This document shows positions 61,001-64,000 of a stretch of DNA of 64,000 nt, piece after piece. Origin of the DNA: Coix lacryma-jobi var. lacryma-jobi. Its lineage: Eukaryota > Streptophyta > Magnoliopsida > Poales > Poaceae. The notes beneath the pieces are model-generated. The model was not told the origin of the DNA. It made no database searches and worked only from the letters and a program-made list of their open reading frames with translations. The DNA is taken from contig VDCT01000286.1 of NCBI GenBank assembly GCA_009763385.1, positions 682,001 through 746,000 of the forward strand, read 5' to 3'. Numbering within the stretch: position 1 is the first letter of the stretch; every line of letters begins with the position of its first letter. The position numbers and the translations under genes are program-made.

Positions 61001-62563
61001 ACCGAAGGAGAGAACGTCAAAGTTGAAGCAGCCGCTGACGGACCTACCCCTGAGGCGACCCCGAACTCCGACGCCTGCACTGCCGACCCCGAGCCTGTCC
61101 TCTTTGCTCTTCAAGGCAAGCCCCGGTGCATTTTAACCCTACCTCGCTTTTACAAAAGTTTTCTTAAATGCTTTTGAGTTAAACTACGCTTAGGTTATAG
61201 GAGTTGTTGTGATGACCTATTACCTGCATTGTTTACCTCCACCAGAAGATCCACCTGCCCTGTTTTAAAAACTATTTGCAAAATGCTTAGTGATGCTATA
61301 CAATAGATTTGCAATAAAAATGCCAATTTCAAAAGTGTGATCACTGAGATGAATCATATCAAGGGATTTGGTTATACTTCCCGTTCGATGACTGCTTGCC
61401 TAGCTAGCATGTGGTCATTGTCGAGAAGGGGTTGTCCGAGCGTACGGTGCCGTCATGTTGTAGTCCGGGACTCAACAGTTGACACCGGCCGGGACAGGGT
61501 TGAAAAACCGACAGAACCTGTACTCTTGGGTTAGAGTCCCGAGGTGCTTGTTGCTGGCGGAAAAAATTAGGGACCATCCGTATGGGGCCTGCTGGCCAAG
61601 ACTTGCAACTATTCACATACTTCGGAAAGCTCTGGCTCCGAGGAATCCTTTATTGGACCGACAACCGCGCACTGGGAGTGGAGAGATGGCGGAAGTAGCA
61701 TGTACCCACGTGGTCGTCGTACCTGGATAGGAGTGGTGTACTGTACTTTCGGGTGGCGTAGGACCGGGCCCATCTTGGAGGAATCATGGTAGACGAGTTG
61801 GCATATGCAAGCTTGGGTGCTACATATGCAGTGTGGATAGGGATCCTCAGCTGAGTATTATTTATCCGGATTAACGTTGCTCCTCGGTTATGGAGACTTG
61901 GTCACTGACTGTCAACGGAGAGTGGTCTCAACTAGGTATGTTTTTGAAAGGTAAAATGAATCATGAACAATGAAGAATTGAGAAATACTGGAATCTTTTC
62001 AAAAATAAAACAAGGATTTCAAAATGCTTTTTCTGCAAAATACTTGATCTTGCTTAAGCCTTACCTTGACTACCTAAGCCTCTCATTCCTGAGTCTTCTT
62101 CCTTTTTCTTTAGTCGGGTAAGTCTTGTTGAGTACCCCAGTACTCAGGGTTTGTTAACCCCTGTTGCAGGTTTCTATAGGTGATGTTGATCATGATCATG
62201 TCAGTGGGCTTGACGTGATCTGTTTTTCTTCTTCCCCAACTTAGGTACTCGCCTAAGTGTGGCTCTGTAATACTACTATTCTACTTCCACACACCAGTTA
62301 TGTTCATGTAAAAGTGACTTATTCATGTTTTTATAAAGGTTATCTATCTTGCTTCCGCACTCCGATGGTATTTTGTATCAACTGTTGTAATGTTGTAATT
62401 TCCAACCTTCAGATGATGGTCCTGTGTTCGTGGATAATTCGGGGTTCCCTCGGGGACACCCGACAGATCTTTCCTGTGATGTGGTACATGTGCACAGGCA
62501 TAGAGCTCAGGGAGATGGTGACGTGTGCGGGTGGGCCACATTACTGGGAGGTTCTCTGCCACA
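58090..62563 (+). repeat. Tekay-like 5' LTR (about 4.5 kb)
   Basis: Starts TGTAACACCTCTGG and ends CTCTGCCACA, three bases before the primer site. Its mid part (58780-60180) is strongly GC-rich and opens many spurious frames. Positions 62412-62520 recur near the right window edge in the 3' LTR. Confidence 0.78.
59590..60125. repeat. GC-rich CTCGAGCCAGG-type degenerate repeats in the LTR
   Basis: Two neighbouring clusters. At 59590-59800 the word CTCGAGCCAGG and its relatives occur about six times, often facing CCTCGAGCGG. At 59930-60110 the word CGGACGGACGATTGTTT(C) with CGTCTCGCC recurs about three times. Irregular spacing; no coding meaning. Confidence 0.78.
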
Positions 62564-63855
62564 GAATGGTATCGGAGCAGGATTGTCATCAGGAAAGACT
62601 GGTTGCAATATTCACTTTCGAAAAACTTCAAAATGGTTTCTTAATCTAAAAGTTTTTGAAAGTAACAAGTTAAAAATGATCCTTCCCTGAGTTTCTTTCT
62701 TGCTGCAAGACTTCGTGAAGACTCTCTAGCAACTCAAGCCGAAGACCCGAGATGTTTCAACTCGTCTATAGAAAGATGGAGAATCAACCTCCCTGTCAAA
62801 CCAAGACGAAGAGCTATTCAACACATATACCAAGTCCGTGAAGCTAAAGTGTAAGTATAGCCCTATACCTAACTAACAGGTGGAGGCAGAGATCTCCTGT
62901 CAGTGAGAGGTCGTATAGGACGAGCATATATATCATATCTTGCATAATGATAAAATGTGCTTCTTTTCTAAATTCTAAAAGCAGCTATCATCCCCGATAA
63001 CTGATCGTCCCTAGATTCTGCTACCCTTGATACTTTTGTTCCATAAGTTCTGATCCTTGGAAACTTTTGGATATCTTTCATACACTCTACCACATAAAGT
63101 CAGAATCAGGGTAAAATCCTTGGTTCTTTCGGAACACGCGTGTCATGCCTTGAATTGGCACGTGCTAGTTGTTGATGTCGTGAAAACGACGAATGGTGGT
63201 TGAAAGTTACTGAAGTTTGTGTTCTTTGAAAGGACCATGATCTGTGGACGGGATAAAAGCGTGGGAACCTAGGGTCACCTATGGACGGCCACCATAGGGC
63301 GTTACTGCCAGGTGCTCGCTAATGTCCAGGCCTATAGTCATGATTCTTTCTAGACCACCGTTAAAGTGCTTTCATTTCTGGACGCCCGAAGGGGAGTTCA
63401 AAACCATTCTCCTTTGTAGCTATAACCAACCCTTGCTTTTGGTTATAAATTTCTTCTTATTAAGATGAGAGATATTGAAGTTGTGCTCTATTATGGTGCC
63501 ATGATTGGTGACCACGGTGCCGCGTCGGACCCCAGGAATCTCGTGTGTCCGGATCCATTAGTTTCCGCTGGGTGCGCGCACGGTATCGAGGTCTACAGTT
63601 ATGATCCATTTGGGCCCACAGCTAATGTACGCTCTCTCTGGATTCTTGATAATCTTTCTTGTTCCACCCAGATATCTTCTACCCTGCTACTTGCACCGTG
63701 TTCTGATCCCCGTTGGTAATCCTGAATACAACCCAGTTGCCTTGTGAACTCCTTGTGAGTAAACAAGTGTGACACATTTCCTTTTCCATTACTCAACCCC
63801 AGACCTTTAAATGCTTCTTAAATCTCGGGGCGAGATTTCTTTTTAGGGGGAAGGC
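62564..63855 (+). other. Short non-coding internal region of the Tekay-like element
   Basis: About 1.3 kb between primer site and polypurine tract (TTTTTAGGGGGAAGGC, about 63840-63855). Positions 62760-62860 could be the start of a gag leader, but no gag, protease, RT or integrase motif is present. Confidence 0.72.
62567..62580 (+). other. Primer binding site of the Tekay-like element
   Basis: TGGTATCGGAGCAG begins three bases after the 5' LTR. It fits the initiator tRNA-Met type site TGGTATCAGAGC with one mismatch. Confidence 0.82.
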
Positions 63856-64000
63856 TGTAACACCTCTGGTGATTAATATGTAATTAACCTGATGATGGTC
63901 CTGTGGTTCGTGGATAATTCGGGGTTCCTCGGGAACACCCGACAGATCTTTCCTGTGATGTAGTACATGTGCACAGTCATTGGAGCTCAGGGAGACGGTG
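63856..64000 (+). repeat. Tekay-like 3' LTR, internally deleted, cut by window end
   Basis: The first 35 bp (63856-63890) match the 5' LTR start. The next bases (GATGATGGTCCTGTG) match the 5' LTR only from 62412 on. About 4287 bp of LTR (equivalent of 58125-62411) are thus absent here. Confidence 0.85.

Larger units (their letters stand above)
58090..64000 (+). mobile_element. Tekay-like (Ty3/gypsy) element without coding region
   Basis: Plus-strand element: 5' LTR 58090-62563, primer site, 1.3-kb internal region and the start of a 3' LTR at 63856 running off the window. The LTR start TGTAACACC, the GTACTCAGGGTTTG region near 62140 and the GGGGCGAGATTTCTTTTTAGGGGG tract are characteristic of grass Tekay/Del elements. 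No gag or pol lies between the LTRs, so it is non-autonomous or deleted. It interrupts the SIRE-like ORF at 58089. Confidence 0.8.

Noticed and set aside
62257..62690. ORFs across the end of the Tekay 5' LTR
   Set aside because: They span the LTR border and primer site, so they are not protein genes.

Overview
The window is nuclear DNA from a grass (Poaceae, most likely a panicoid; species not determined). This rests on small intron-rich genes with GT-AG borders, first exons much richer in GC than later ones, many Stowaway- and Tourist-type MITEs, a tRNA-derived SINE, and SIRE- and Tekay-like LTR retrotransposons. No bacterial, plasmid or viral operon is present, and I found no undescribed biological system.

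Genes. From left to right I support six protein genes and one tRNA: a GPI-anchored X8 (callose-binding, PDCB-like) protein (+, 2819-4318); a plastid-targeted DUF1997 protein (-, 4680-5934), convergent with it; a PUS7/TruD-type pseudouridine synthase (+, 7719-19598, about 19 exons); an ankyrin-repeat/Raf-like (integrin-linked-kinase-like) protein kinase (+, 29497-34292); a p24-delta/emp24 cargo receptor (-, 35483-37542); tRNA-Ile(AAU) (-, 41918-41990); and a J-domain plus thioredoxin-like membrane protein (-, 43564-51559). These are unrelated housekeeping and signalling genes with no shared pathway evident.

Repeats. Intron 7 of the PUS7 gene holds a 5.7-kb copia element (9677-15357, minus), which itself holds a 261-bp Mutator-type MITE with a 9-bp target duplication. 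Between the PUS7 and kinase genes lie a 490-bp inverted repeat, an 80-bp tandem array, a Stowaway nested in a Stowaway, and a 4.5-kb decayed PIF/Harbinger transposon with its transposase and Myb-like ORF. Between the p24 and J-protein genes lie a Tourist MITE, remnants of other MITEs, a 760-bp inverted-repeat element and a SINE. The right end is a retrotransposon stack: a 5'-truncated LINE, the 3' half of a minus-strand SIRE-like element, and a Tekay-like gypsy element inserted into the latter and running off the window.

Quality. Every protein gene is interrupted by single-base frameshifts, and most sit in short runs of one base (usually G) that are one base shorter than the reading frame needs. 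The tRNA also lacks one base of its T-stem. The simplest reading is homopolymer undercalling in the consensus rather than six independent pseudogenes, so gene models here are spliced reconstructions with stated breaks.
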